Positions 1 to 7,839 of a stretch of 33,564 bases of DNA are shown here, piece by piece. The notes beneath the pieces are model-generated. The model worked only from the letters and a program-made list of their open reading frames with translations. It was not told the DNA's origin and made no database searches. Position 1 is the stretch's first letter; each line of letters starts with the position of its first letter. The translations under genes and the position numbers were made by a program. Source of the stretch: Gordonia sp. ABSL11-1 (GTDB lineage Bacteria > Actinomycetota > Actinomycetes > Mycobacteriales > Mycobacteriaceae); assembly GCF_030315685.1 (NCBI RefSeq), contig NZ_JASXSI010000039.1:1-33564 (forward strand), read 5' to 3'.

Positions 1-293
1 TTCACCGACCTCGACACCACGCCGCAGTCCGGGCAGGCCATCGTCGGCGGTCAGGGAGTGCTGAGCGACATGAACGCCGTCTTCTCGTCGACCTGGCACG
101 GGCTCGGCGGCGCGAACATGGGTACCGTCTGCGATCTCGGCGGGCGGGTGCGGGAACAGCGTGGCTCTACGTGCTCGACGGCGCACTCATCCCGGGCAAC
201 ACCGCGGCGTGCAACCCCTCGATGACCATCGCCGCCGTCGCGGAGCGCGCGTTGGACGATCTCGTCCGCGACGACGTGGGATCGATCATCTGA
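1..293 (+). pseudogene. GMC family oxidoreductase, C-terminal part, frameshifted
   Basis: This is the C-terminal end of a flavin (FAD) GMC oxidoreductase, a family that includes cholesterol and choline oxidases; the N-terminus lies outside the window. Frame 1 gives the conserved STWHGLGGANMG stretch, with the active-site His of the family, then VCDLGGRVREQRG. The continuation LYVLDGALIPG...NPSMTIAAVAERAL is in frame 3 from base 165 and ends at TGA 291-293. Adding back one C near 163-166 (ggctctac to ggcctctac) joins the two parts exactly as the family reads, so one base is missing, either truly or by sequencing error. The gene ends convergently with the next regulator, overlapping it by 8 bases. 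The sterol-oxidase subtype is possible but not shown. Family is seen from motifs; substrate is unknown. Confidence 0.75.
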
Positions 294-925
294 CGGTGAC
301 CGGCGCCATCCACACCCCGACGAGCGCATCGACCAGGAAGTCGCAGATGTCGGCCCAGGAGTTCGTCGTCGCCCCGGTGGCCACCGCGCGTTCGTGATCG
401 GCCAGAGTCCACAGGATCATGTTGCGCGCCATACTGTCCCGCGCTTCGAGAACCGGCGCGGGCAGCGGCGGCAACGAGCCGTAGAGGCCGGTGAGCACCG
501 ACATCAGTCCGTCGGAGTCGGTCGCGTGGTCGTAGAGCATCGGCCAGAACTTGGGGTCCGTGGTGATCTGGGCGCAGAAGCGGGTGAAGTGACTGGGCGT
601 GCCAGCGACGCCAGGTAATCCGTCTGCGGACGGACCAGACAGTCGATCCAGTCGCGGACCTCGACGCGGGGCCCGAGCTTGTCGACGATGTCGTGACGTC
701 GGGGCTCGATCGCCGCGTTGTGGAACGCGAAGATCGCGCTGACCAGTTCCGGGCGGCCGCCGAAGTGATAACCGACGGCGTAGTTGTTGCCCTGTCCGGC
801 CGCCTCGCTGATCTGATCTGGCGGTTGGAGACCGTCGCGACGCCCTGCTCGGCGAACAGACGTTCCGCGGTGGACGCGATGCGGCGGCGGGTCGCTGCCA
901 CCTGCTCACTGCGCACCCTGGCCAT
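286..925 (-). pseudogene. TetR-family transcriptional regulator, two frameshifts
   Basis: A TetR/AcrR repressor gene broken into three frames. ATG at 925 starts MARVRSEQVAATRRRIASTA with the usual N-terminal helix and RLFAEQGVATVSNRQI. A tandem duplication of ctgat at 808-817 then shifts the frame; the next frame restores SEAAGQGNNYAVGYHFGGR, the rest of the helix-turn-helix, running to DYLASLAR. A second shift near 595-597 (one C short on the coding strand) leads into SHFTRFCAQITTDPKFWP and the C-terminal ligand domain, ending VGVWMAPVTVR. It lies divergent to the F420-type oxidoreductase and would be its natural regulator. The 5-base duplication looks like real mutation; the single-base loss could be sequence error. 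Confidence 0.75.
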
Positions 926-1011
926 TCTCGTCCTCTCCCCGGCTGCCGCCGACGTGCGTGACGGGCTCGGGTGTCAGTCTCATGCCGACGCGGAGTCCGA
1001 TGGTGGCGCGC

Positions 1012-1017
1012 TACGGT
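1012..1017 (+). promoter_or_regulatory. -10 box TACGGT, leaderless start
   Basis: TACGGT fits the actinobacterial TANNNT -10 consensus and ends 7 bases before ATG 1025. Transcription would then begin at or next to the start codon. No Shine-Dalgarno sequence precedes the ATG. Inference from spacing only. Confidence 0.45.
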
Positions 1018-1024
1018 TGGGCGC

Positions 1025-2008
1025 ATGCGCTTCGGAATGTTCATCCCGCAGGGCTGGCGTCTCGACCTCGCCGGCATCGCACCCGCCGACCAGTGGTCGG
1101 TGATGTCGTCGCTGGCGTCGAAGGCCGAGGACTCCGGCTGGGATTCGATCTGGGTGTACGACCACTTCCACACCGTGCCGATGCCCACCGACGAGGCCAC
1201 CCACGAGGCATGGAGTCTCGTGTCCGCGTTCGCCGCGACCACGTCGCGAGTGGACATCGGGCAGATGTGCACCGCGATGAGCTACCGCAACCCGATGTAC
1301 CTCGCCAAGGTCGCCGCCACCGCCGATCTCATCTCCGGTGGCCGCGTGCAGATGGGTATCGGAGCCGGCTGGTACGAGCACGAATGGCGCGCCTACGGTT
1401 ACGGTTTCCCGTCCGCGGGGGAGCGGCTCGCGCGACTCGACGAGGGCGTACAGATCATGAAGCAGGCGTGGGAGACCGGGCGAGCCACCTTCGCCGGCAC
1501 CCACTACCGCGTCGACGACGCGATCTGTGCGCCTCAGCCGGTGAGCGGTCGGATTCCGTTCTGGATCGCCGGCGGAGGTGAGCGCAAGACCCTGCGGATC
1601 GCTGCCCGGTATGCCGACTACACCAACTTCGACGGGACACCGGAAGGCTTCGCGCACAAGTCGACGGTGCTGCGAGAGCACTGTACCGATCTGGGACGGG
1701 ATTTCGACTCGATCGTCCGTTCCGCCAACTACAACGTGGTCCTGGCGGAGTCAGATGCGGAGGTGGAGCGTCGACTCGAGGCCCTCGAAGAACGACTCGC
1801 CCGCCACGTCGACCCGGCCGCCGCGACGGCGAGCATGGGTGCGTTCCGCGGGATGCCCGCCGTGGGCACACCTGATCAGGTGATCGAGAATCTCACCGGA
1901 GTCCGCGACAGCGGTTTGTCGTACGGCATCTTCTATTTTCCCGACATCGCCTTCGACACGAGCAGTCTCGACCTGTTCGTCGACAAGGTCATGCCCGCCC
2001 TGCGGTGA
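1025..2008 (+). CDS. LLM-class F420-dependent oxidoreductase (Rv1855c-like)
   Basis: A luciferase-like monooxygenase-fold enzyme of the group that uses deazaflavin F420 for hydride transfer; cytosolic, 327 aa, full length. The opening MRFGMFIPQGWRLDL, the strand WVYDHFHTVP, and MSYRNPMYLAKVAATAD followed by SGGRVQMGIGAGW are family hallmarks; the pattern closely resembles what I remember of M. tuberculosis Rv1855c. ATG 1025 was chosen because homology begins there and a -10 box sits 7 bases upstream; an upstream in-frame start would add an unrelated basic extension. It is divergent to the broken TetR gene, so expression may be constitutive if that regulator is really lost. The substrate is unknown. 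F420 use is inferred from the family. Confidence 0.88.
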   Translation: MRFGMFIPQGWRLDLAGIAPADQWSVMSSLASKAEDSGWDSIWVYDHFHTVPMPTDEATHEAWSLVSAFAATTSRVDIGQMCTAMSYRNPMYLAKVAATADLISGGRVQMGIGAGWYEHEWRAYGYGFPSAGERLARLDEGVQIMKQAWETGRATFAGTHYRVDDAICAPQPVSGRIPFWIAGGGERKTLRIAARYADYTNFDGTPEGFAHKSTVLREHCTDLGRDFDSIVRSANYNVVLAESDAEVERRLEALEERLARHVDPAAATASMGAFRGMPAVGTPDQVIENLTGVRDSGLSYGIFYFPDIAFDTSSLDLFVDKVMPALR

Positions 2009-2067
2009 GATCTTCTCGTCGGTGATGCGGCGTTCGGCGGGACGGATCGGTCATGCGGTGACCGGCG

Positions 2068-3222
2068 TCATAGCCTCCGGAGCCGGCGCGCCGCCTCGGC
2101 GATGACGTCGTCGCGCTTGCTGAACGCGAATCGCACCATGTGTCGCCACGGTTCGACGTCGTCGACGAAGGCGCTCACCGGAACTGCCGCGACGCCGATC
2201 CGTTCGGGCAGCATCCGGCAGAAGGTGGCCCCGTCGTCGACGCCGAACGGACGGGGATCGGCACAGACGAAATAGCTTGCCTCGCTGCGGTGGACGACGA
2301 AGCCGGCCTCGGACAGCGCAGCCGACAGCAGGTCGCGTTTCGCGCCGAGACCCGCCGACGACGCACGGACCCAGTCCATCTCGTCGTCGAGGGCGCCGGC
2401 CACGGCCGGCTGGAACGGCCCGGAACCCACATAGGACATGAACTGTTTGGCGGACCTCGCCGCGGTGACGAGTTCGGCCGGACCGCTGACCCACCCGACC
2501 TTCCAGCCGGTGCAGTTGAATGTCTTTGCGGCGCTGGAGATGCGCAGTGTCCGCTCCCGCATGCCGGGGAACGTCGCGAGCGGCCGGTGTACCCGACCGT
2601 CGAACAGCAGGTGCTCGTAGACCTCGTCGGTCACCGCGATCACGTCGTGTTCCACACAGAGCCGGGCGATCTCGGCGAGGTCGTCGTCGGAGAGGACGGT
2701 CCCGGTGGGATTGTGCGGCGAGTTCACCAGGATGACCGACGTCGCGGGTCCGAAGGCGTCGGCGAGGCGGGCGCGGTCGAGTCGGAAGCCGTCGCCGTCG
2801 GCGACGAGGGGAACCGTGCGACGCACGCCACCGGCCATCGCGGCGGTGGCCGCGTACGAGTCGTAGTACGGCTCGATCATCACGACCTCGCGACCCGGCT
2901 CGACCAGTCCGACGATCGATCCGGCGATCGCCTCCGTTGCGCCGACGGTGATCAGCACCTCGTCATCGGGGTCGTAGTCGAGCCCGTAGTGACGCTGCTG
3001 ATGTCGCGCGACCGCGTGCCGGAGCGCGGGGACGCCGATCCCGGGTGGGTACTGATTGTGTCCGTCGGCGATCGCCCGCTGCGCGGCCGCAAGCATGGAT
3101 GCGGGGCCGTCGGTGTCGGGGAAGCCCTGGCCGAGATTGACGGCATCGTGCTCGAGGGCGAGGGCGGACATCTCGGCGAAGATGGTCGTGCCGAAGGGGC
3201 GGAGGCGGGAAACGGTGTGCAC
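2068..3222 (-). CDS. dapC: PLP-dependent aminotransferase, DapC type
   Basis: A fold-type I class I/II aminotransferase, probably N-succinyldiaminopimelate aminotransferase of the lysine/diaminopimelate pathway, which feeds peptidoglycan synthesis. Landmarks in order: SRLRPFGTTIFAEMSALA at the N-terminus, VNLGQGFPDTDGP, NQYPPGIG, the PLP-phosphate loop VGATEAI, the NSPHNPTGTV segment, TDEVYEHL, and the Schiff-base lysine in SSAAKTFNCTGWKVGW. These match my memory of Rv0858c (DapC) almost word for word. I place the start at GTG 3222 (VHTVSRLRP), where homologues begin; ATG 3276, with AAAGG just upstream, would add 18 residues not expected in the family. It points away from the neighbouring LppU-like gene. 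DapC specificity rests on homology. Confidence 0.85.
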   Translation of the reverse strand: MHTVSRLRPFGTTIFAEMSALALEHDAVNLGQGFPDTDGPASMLAAAQRAIADGHNQYPPGIGVPALRHAVARHQQRHYGLDYDPDDEVLITVGATEAIAGSIVGLVEPGREVVMIEPYYDSYAATAAMAGGVRRTVPLVADGDGFRLDRARLADAFGPATSVILVNSPHNPTGTVLSDDDLAEIARLCVEHDVIAVTDEVYEHLLFDGRVHRPLATFPGMRERTLRISSAAKTFNCTGWKVGWVSGPAELVTAARSAKQFMSYVGSGPFQPAVAGALDDEMDWVRASSAGLGAKRDLLSAALSEAGFVVHRSEASYFVCADPRPFGVDDGATFCRMLPERIGVAAVPVSAFVDDVEPWRHMVRFAFSKRDDVIAEAARRLRRL

Positions 3223-3293
3223 GAATCCAGGCTGACACACCAGGATGTCATTCGGGCGGACGCATGATGCCCGCATCGCACCTTTCGGGACGG

Positions 3294-3299
3294 TACGAT
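3294..3299 (+). promoter_or_regulatory. -10 box TACGAT, leaderless start
   Basis: TACGAT ends 8 bases before ATG 3308 of the LppU-like gene, giving a likely leaderless mRNA. The upstream DNA is shared with the divergent dapC gene. Inference from sequence only. Confidence 0.45.
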
Positions 3300-3307
3300 C
3301 TGCGCCT

Positions 3308-4357
3308 ATGAGTACGCCGCCGGTACCACCGAATCCGGATTCCCCGCAGAACCCGGAAGGCCGGGACCCCGCAATTCCGCACTCTCCCAGTGAGCAGGCA
3401 CCCGGCGGGCAGGGTTCCGGCCCGGGTCAGGGCAGCGGGCAGCAATCGTATCCGGGTGCCGAGCCGTACCCCGGCGCCCCGTCGTACCCGGGTGGGCAGC
3501 AGCCCTACTCCGGCCAGCAGCCACCGCCCGGCGGCCAGCAGTACCCCGGCCAGCAGCCGTATCCAGGTGCCGGACAGCCCGGGTCTCAGCCGTATCCAGG
3601 TGCCGAACACCCCGGCGCCCAGCAGTACCCGGGAGCGCAGCAGTACCCGGGAGCGCAACCGTACCCGGGAGCGCAACCGTACCCGGGCGCCCAGCAGTAC
3701 CCCGGCGCTCAGCAGCCGTATCCCGGTCAGCAGCAGTATCCGGGCGCCCAGCAGTATCCGGGAGCGCAGCCATATCCGGGCGGGCAGTATCCGCCGTCCC
3801 CGCCGGCCAAGCGGTCGAACAAGAAGCTGTGGTGGGTGGTCGGCGGGATCGTCGTCGTGCTGATCGTGCTCGTCGGCGTCGGCGTGTTCCTGACCCGTGA
3901 TTCGGTGACCGACTCCGACGACGTCGCCGTCGGTGACTGTGTGACCGTCAGCGGCACGCAGAGCGACGACAACATCACCGCGAAGAAGGCGGACTGCACG
4001 TCGCAGGGCACGTTCACGTTCTTCGTCGCGCAGAAGGCGACCGGGGCCACCTGCCCGAGCGACGACTACTCGCGCCTCTACTGGATGCGTGGCGGCGAGG
4101 AGACCGGGGAGCAGCTGTGCCTGGTGCCCAATCTGGTCCAGGGCGAGTGCTATCAGATCCCGACGGGTGGACTCCCCACCGCCAGCCTCTCGGACTACAA
4201 GAAGGTGTCGTGCAGCGCAACCAAGGCCGCCGGCACGGAGGTCCTGCGGGTCGAGCAGCGCACGCCGACCCAACCGTCGTGCAGCAGCGGTCAGCTCGAG
4301 GTGTTCTTCCAACTCCCCAAACCGATCGGGTACTGCCTCTCCGACCCGTCGGCCTGA
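3308..4357 (+). CDS. LppU/SCO3897-like membrane protein with Tyr-Pro-Gly repeat tail
   Basis: A 349-aa single-pass membrane protein. Residues 1 to about 170 are low-complexity Pro/Gly/Gln/Tyr with many YPGAQ or YPGGQ units and no Cys. A positively charged KRSNKK then precedes one transmembrane helix at about 172-196 (LWWVVGGIVVVLIVLVGVGVFL). The C-terminal domain, about 200-349, should be outside the cell and has eight Cys (in GDCVTV, ADCTS, TCPSDDY, QLCLVPN, GECYQI, VSCSA, PSCSS, GYCLSD), which suits four disulfides. The GDCV...CP.DDY...LCL...GEC order is that of the LppU family, whose function is unknown to me. There is no lipobox: this copy is anchored by a helix instead. ATG 3308 follows a -10 box. 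Confidence 0.8.
   Translation: MSTPPVPPNPDSPQNPEGRDPAIPHSPSEQAPGGQGSGPGQGSGQQSYPGAEPYPGAPSYPGGQQPYSGQQPPPGGQQYPGQQPYPGAGQPGSQPYPGAEHPGAQQYPGAQQYPGAQPYPGAQPYPGAQQYPGAQQPYPGQQQYPGAQQYPGAQPYPGGQYPPSPPAKRSNKKLWWVVGGIVVVLIVLVGVGVFLTRDSVTDSDDVAVGDCVTVSGTQSDDNITAKKADCTSQGTFTFFVAQKATGATCPSDDYSRLYWMRGGEETGEQLCLVPNLVQGECYQIPTGGLPTASLSDYKKVSCSATKAAGTEVLRVEQRTPTQPSCSSGQLEVFFQLPKPIGYCLSDPSA
3449..3795 (+). repeat. In-gene tandem repeats coding YPGAQ/QPYPG units
   Basis: Repeated codons for Tyr-Pro-Gly-Ala/Gly-Gln, mostly in 15- or 18-base steps. Copies between about 3625 and 3780 are nearly identical (core tacccgggagcgca), so the length could change by slippage or recombination. Confidence 0.85.
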
Positions 4358-4391
4358 CCCGCTGTGATCGTCGAACCGGACGGTCCGACGG

Positions 4392-4520
4392 TCAGCTGGT
4401 CTGGGCCCAGACCCACTGCCACTTCTTCGTGACCGGGTCGAACGTGCGTCGACGACGATAGGTCGGGCTGCCCGGTGACGTGATGGGAGCGGCGACGTCT
4501 GCGTGTGTGATCGAGTTCAT
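4392..4520 (-). CDS. Small basic protein, 42 aa, unknown
   Basis: ATG 4520 opens MNSITHADVAAPITSPGSP, then a cluster TYRRRRTFDP and VTKKWQWVWAQTS, stop at 4392. I do not recognise a named family. The arginine run followed by a Trp-rich end (WQWVW) is not what random GC-rich sequence usually gives, and a purine-rich aagaga lies about 9-14 bases upstream of the ATG. The start sits 20 bases from a strong hairpin at 4541-4567, which could end XPB transcription or gate this ORF. There is no signal peptide or membrane helix. It could be a spurious ORF; conservation in relatives would decide. Confidence 0.45.
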   Translation of the reverse strand: MNSITHADVAAPITSPGSPTYRRRRTFDPVTKKWQWVWAQTS

Positions 4521-4533
4521 GGCGATGTCTCTT

Positions 4534-4567
4534 AACTCGTGAGTTGTCGTGTGTTCCACGACAACTC
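4534..4567. terminator. Hairpin with a competing second pairing
   Basis: A perfect 11-bp inverted repeat (gagttgtcgtg 4541-4551; cacgacaactc 4557-4567) with a 5-base loop, between the XPB stop and the small ORF start, both leftward. A third copy of the arm (aactc 4534-4538) can pair with gagtt 4541-4545 instead, so two structures exclude each other. There is no T-run. It could be a terminator of XPB or an attenuator of the small ORF. Confidence 0.5.
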
Positions 4568-4631
4568 GACGCTGCTCGCCGATTCTTGTGACCACCTCGC
4601 CGGTGGCTGCCGACTTTCTGGGTGCGGTCGG

Positions 4632-6308
4632 TCAGCTGGGGGATTCCTCGCCGATCGCGGGGCCGAGCAGGTCGTCGGCATCGGTGATGCGATAGGCGTA
4701 GCCCTGCTCGGCGAGGAAACGCTGTCGATGTGCGGCGTAGTCGGCGTCGAGGGTGTCGCGGGAGACCACCGAGTAGAAGTGGGCCTGACCGCCGTCCTTC
4801 TTCGGCCGGAGGAGACGGCCGAGTCGCTGCGCCTCCTCCTGCCGGGAGCCGAACGTGCCCGACACCTGCACGGCCACCGACGCTTCGGGCAGATCGATGG
4901 AGAAGTTGGCGACCTTGGAGACGACGAGCGTCTGCAGCTCGCCGGACCGGAATCGATCGAACAACGCCTCGCGTTCCTTGTTCTTCGTCGAGCCCTGGAT
5001 CACCGGGGCGTCGAGTGCAGCGCCCAACTCCTCGAGCTGATCGATGTAGGCGCCGATCACGAGAGTCGGAGAGTCTTTGTGGCGCGCCAGGATCGACTTC
5101 ACGACATTGACCTTCGTGTGTGCGGTCGAGCACAGTTTGTACTTCTCCTCGGCCTCGGCCACCGCGTACTGCAGCCGCTCCTCGCCGGTCAGCGTGACGC
5201 GCACCTCGATGCAATCGGCCGGGGCGATCCAGCCCTGCGCCTCGATGTCCTTCCACGGTGCGTCATAGCGTTTCGGGCCGATGAGGCTGAAGACGTCGCC
5301 CTCGCGGCCGTCCTCGCGCACCAGCGTGGCGGTGAGGCCGAGCCGGCGCCGCGACTGCAGGTCGGCGGTCATCCGGAACACGGGGGCGGGCAGCAGATGA
5401 ACCTCGTCGTAGATGATCAGGCCCCAGTCGCGGGAGTCGAAGAGATCGAGATTCTTGTACTCGCCCTTGGATTTCCGCGTCATCACCTGGTAGGTGGCGA
5501 TGGTGACCGGGCGGATCTCCTTGCGTTCGCCGGAGTACTCGCCGATCTCCTCCTCGGTCAGCGTCGTCCGCGCGATGAGCTCGCGCTTCCACTGCCGGCC
5601 GGCCACGGTGTTGGTGACCAGGATCAGGGTCGTCGCGCCGGCCTTCGCCATCGCCGCGGCGCCGACCATCGTCTTGCCCGCGCCACACGGCAACACCACG
5701 ACGCCGGAGCCGCCAGCCCAGAACGAGTCGGCGGCCAGTTCCTGGTAGTCGCGTAGATGCCAGTCGTCCTGATCGAGCGCGATCGGGTGGGCCTCCCCGT
5801 CGACGTAACCGGCGAGGTCCTCGGCCGGCCAGCCGACCTTCAGCAGCACCTGCTTGAGGCGGCCGCGCTCCGACGGATGCACGACGACGGTGTCGTCGTC
5901 GAGGCGTGCGCCCAGCATCGGTGCGACCTTCTTGTTCCGCAGGATCTCCTCGAGGACCGCGCGGTCGAAACTGACCAGCGTCAGTCCGTGGGCCGGGTTC
6001 TTGACCAACTGCAGCCGGCCGAACCGTCCCATGGTGTCGACGACGTCCATCAGCAACGGCTGCGGCACGGCGTAGCGGGAGTAGGTGACGAGCGCGTCGA
6101 CGACCTGCTCGGCGTCATGACCGGCCGCGCGGGCGTTCCACAGCGCGAGCGGTGTCACCCGGTAGGTGTGCACATGTTCCGGCGCGCGTTCGAGCTCGGC
6201 GAACGGCGCGATCGCCGCGCGCGCCGCCGGCGCGTCGGGATGATCCACCTCGAGCAGCAGCGTCTTGTCGGATTGCACGATCAAAGGTCCATCGGTCACC
6301 CGATCCAT
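4632..6308 (-). CDS. ercc3: XPB-type DNA repair helicase
   Basis: A superfamily 2 ATP-dependent 3'-5' DNA helicase, the bacterial XPB (Rv0861c-like), thought to serve in DNA repair or transcription-linked unwinding. Full length at 558 aa. The N-terminal DNA-damage-recognition-like region covers about 1-180 (PLIVQSDKTLLLEVDHPDAP, HVHTYRVTPLALWNARAAGH). Walker A is GAGKT at 209-213, motif II DEVH at 301-304, the XPB-specific RED at 331-333, and the second RecA domain has VVSKVANFSIDLPEA and QEEAQRLGRLLRP with the arginine finger. ATG 6308 was chosen; GTG 6299 in the same frame would start VTDGPLIVQ, as in mycobacteria. Homologues usually sit beside the Rv0862c-type gene; here rtcB intervenes. 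Identification is firm. Confidence 0.95.
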   Translation of the reverse strand: MDRVTDGPLIVQSDKTLLLEVDHPDAPAARAAIAPFAELERAPEHVHTYRVTPLALWNARAAGHDAEQVVDALVTYSRYAVPQPLLMDVVDTMGRFGRLQLVKNPAHGLTLVSFDRAVLEEILRNKKVAPMLGARLDDDTVVVHPSERGRLKQVLLKVGWPAEDLAGYVDGEAHPIALDQDDWHLRDYQELAADSFWAGGSGVVVLPCGAGKTMVGAAAMAKAGATTLILVTNTVAGRQWKRELIARTTLTEEEIGEYSGERKEIRPVTIATYQVMTRKSKGEYKNLDLFDSRDWGLIIYDEVHLLPAPVFRMTADLQSRRRLGLTATLVREDGREGDVFSLIGPKRYDAPWKDIEAQGWIAPADCIEVRVTLTGEERLQYAVAEAEEKYKLCSTAHTKVNVVKSILARHKDSPTLVIGAYIDQLEELGAALDAPVIQGSTKNKEREALFDRFRSGELQTLVVSKVANFSIDLPEASVAVQVSGTFGSRQEEAQRLGRLLRPKKDGGQAHFYSVVSRDTLDADYAAHRQRFLAEQGYAYRITDADDLLGPAIGEESPS

Positions 6309-6339
6309 TGTCCAGATGCGTGCAACTCCTGTCAGCCCG

Positions 6340-6409
6340 GCACGGACGGCCCTCGACCCCGGCCCGGGGTATGGCTTTCCCGAGTGCAGGTCAGGGGCCG
6401 TCCGCGTGC
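6340..6409 (-). terminator. Terminator-like stem after rtcB
   Basis: The 9-bp arms ggacggccc (6344-6352) and gggccgtcc (6395-6403) are extended by gcac/gtgc across a 2-base bulge. The loop holds its own ccccg/cgggg stem. It begins 4 bases past the rtcB stop and lies before XPB, which suggests the two leftward genes are not simply one transcript. Confidence 0.5.
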
Positions 6410-6413
6410 GATC

Positions 6414-7643
6414 TCAGCCCTTCACGCAGACCACCTGCCGCAGGTGGGCGACCACCTCGACCAGGTCGGACTGTGCAGCGATGACCGAGTCGATGTCCTT
6501 GTAGGCGGCCGGGATCTCGTCGACGACACCGGCATCCTTGCGTGACTCGACCCCGGTGGTCTGCGCGACCAGATCGTCGGCGGTGAACGTCTTGCGGGCC
6601 TTCGATCGGCTCATCCGACGTCCGGCACCGTGTGACGCCGAATAGAAGGACTGCTCCGACCCGAGGCCGCGCACCACATACGATCCGGTGCCCATCGAAC
6701 CCGGGATCAGGCCGAGATCACCGGCACCGGCCCGGATCGCACCCTTACGGGTCACGAGCAGATCCAGACCGTCGATGTGCTCGGTGGCCACGTAGTTGTG
6801 GTGGCAGCTGATCGGATCGTCGAAGCGGACACCGCGGTCGGCGAAGGTCTCCTGCACCGCGGCGCACACCAGCGCGAGCATCACCCGGCGATTGCGTGCC
6901 GCGTAGTCCTGTGCCCACTCGAGGTCGTGTCGATAGGCATCCATCTCCGGGGTCCCGGCGAGGAACACCGCGAGGTCGCGGTCCGGCAGATCGGAATTGT
7001 GCGGCAACCCCGCTGCGATCGACATGTGCCGATCGGCCAACTCCTTGCCGATGTTGCGCGACCCGGAGTGCAACATGATCCAGACTGCCGGGTCCGGACG
7101 ATCGCCATCGGATGCGGTGACGTCCGGCTCCTCGATGCAGATCTCGATGAAGTGGTTGCCACCGCCGAGCGTGCCCAGCTGCTTGTGCGCACGCGAGTCG
7201 AGCTGCCGCACACCGCGATGCAGGTCGCCGAAACGCTCCCAGAAGTTTCCCCAGCCGCCGCCGACCCGAAGCGGACGCAGGTTCAGCGGCTGGTCGTGGG
7301 AGTGGAACCCGACCGGGACCCTCGCCTCGATCGCCGACCGCAGACCGGACAGGTCGTCGGGGAGGTCGCCCGCCACGAGGTCGGTGCGGATCGCGGCCAT
7401 GCCGCAGCCGATGTCGACGCCGACGGCCGCCGGGCAGACAGCATCGCGCATCGCGATGACAGAACCCACGGTTGCGCCCTTGCCGACGTGGACATCCGGC
7501 ATCACGCGGACCCCGTGCACCCAGGGCAGCGTCGAGACGCGGCGCAGCTGATTGCGCGCCTCGTGCTCGATCGACTCCTCGTCGGCCCACAGGAGGGTCG
7601 ACGCCGAGGCGCCCGAAAGGGGAACGGGGAAAACGGTGTTCAT
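6414..7643 (-). CDS. rtcB: RtcB-type RNA ligase
   Basis: A GTP- and Mn2+-dependent ligase that joins 2',3'-cyclic-phosphate or 3'-phosphate RNA ends to 5'-OH ends; it serves in RNA repair. 409 aa, full length. Metal- and GMP-site motifs are all present: MPDVHVGKGATVGSV at about 48-62, GVDIGCGM with Asp77 and Cys80, GGGNHF at 160-165, HSGSRNIGK, CHHNY at 280-284, PGSMGTGSYVV, and SHGAGR with the guanylylated His at about 338. ATG 7643 is preceded by GGAAG 5 bases upstream. No archease gene or RtcR regulator is adjacent. It sits between XPB and the Rv0862c-type gene, a pair adjacent in mycobacteria, so it looks like an insertion into a conserved block. RNA targets are unknown. Confidence 0.95.
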   Translation of the reverse strand: MNTVFPVPLSGASASTLLWADEESIEHEARNQLRRVSTLPWVHGVRVMPDVHVGKGATVGSVIAMRDAVCPAAVGVDIGCGMAAIRTDLVAGDLPDDLSGLRSAIEARVPVGFHSHDQPLNLRPLRVGGGWGNFWERFGDLHRGVRQLDSRAHKQLGTLGGGNHFIEICIEEPDVTASDGDRPDPAVWIMLHSGSRNIGKELADRHMSIAAGLPHNSDLPDRDLAVFLAGTPEMDAYRHDLEWAQDYAARNRRVMLALVCAAVQETFADRGVRFDDPISCHHNYVATEHIDGLDLLVTRKGAIRAGAGDLGLIPGSMGTGSYVVRGLGSEQSFYSASHGAGRRMSRSKARKTFTADDLVAQTTGVESRKDAGVVDEIPAAYKDIDSVIAAQSDLVEVVAHLRQVVCVKG

Positions 7644-7734
7644 GATTCTTCCTGGATTGTCGGGGTGTTCGTGCCAGGTCACCGTACGTGCAGAGTGATG
7701 GGCGGTCGAGGGATTTACGTGGGGTGTGGTCCGT

Positions 7735-7782
7735 GGTCTCGATACGGCGCCTCGCGCCGGAGCGCTCGGCGCCTACTCGACC
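7735..7782. repeat. REP-like intergenic palindrome
   Basis: The gene-free 7644-7839 stretch holds an imperfect inverted repeat, ggtctcgatacggcgcc (7735-7751) against ggcgcctactcgacc (7768-7782). The start ggtctcgatac and end ctactcgacca resemble dispersed repeats I associate with Gordonia, Rhodococcus and relatives. The flank to about 7835 (agcggagcgagcgcgcg, tcgagatcgactcgcgc) is similar in style. Dispersal cannot be shown from one window. Confidence 0.5.
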
Positions 7783-7839
7783 AGCGGTGGGGAACAGCGG
7801 AGCGAGCGCGCGTTTCGAGATCGACTCGCGCACCACGCG

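Noticed and set aside
160..170. Programmed ribosomal frameshift in the GMC gene
   Set aside because: No slippery heptamer or downstream structure is evident, and a single missing C in a short run explains it more simply.
3449..3795. Possible CRISPR array
   Set aside because: The repeats are in-frame codons for Tyr-Pro-Gly units without unique spacers, and no cas genes are near.
4539..5756. Long rightward open frame (405 codons) opposite the XPB gene
   Set aside because: It mirrors XPB codon positions in high-GC DNA, has no family motif and no start signal; XPB on the other strand is unmistakable.
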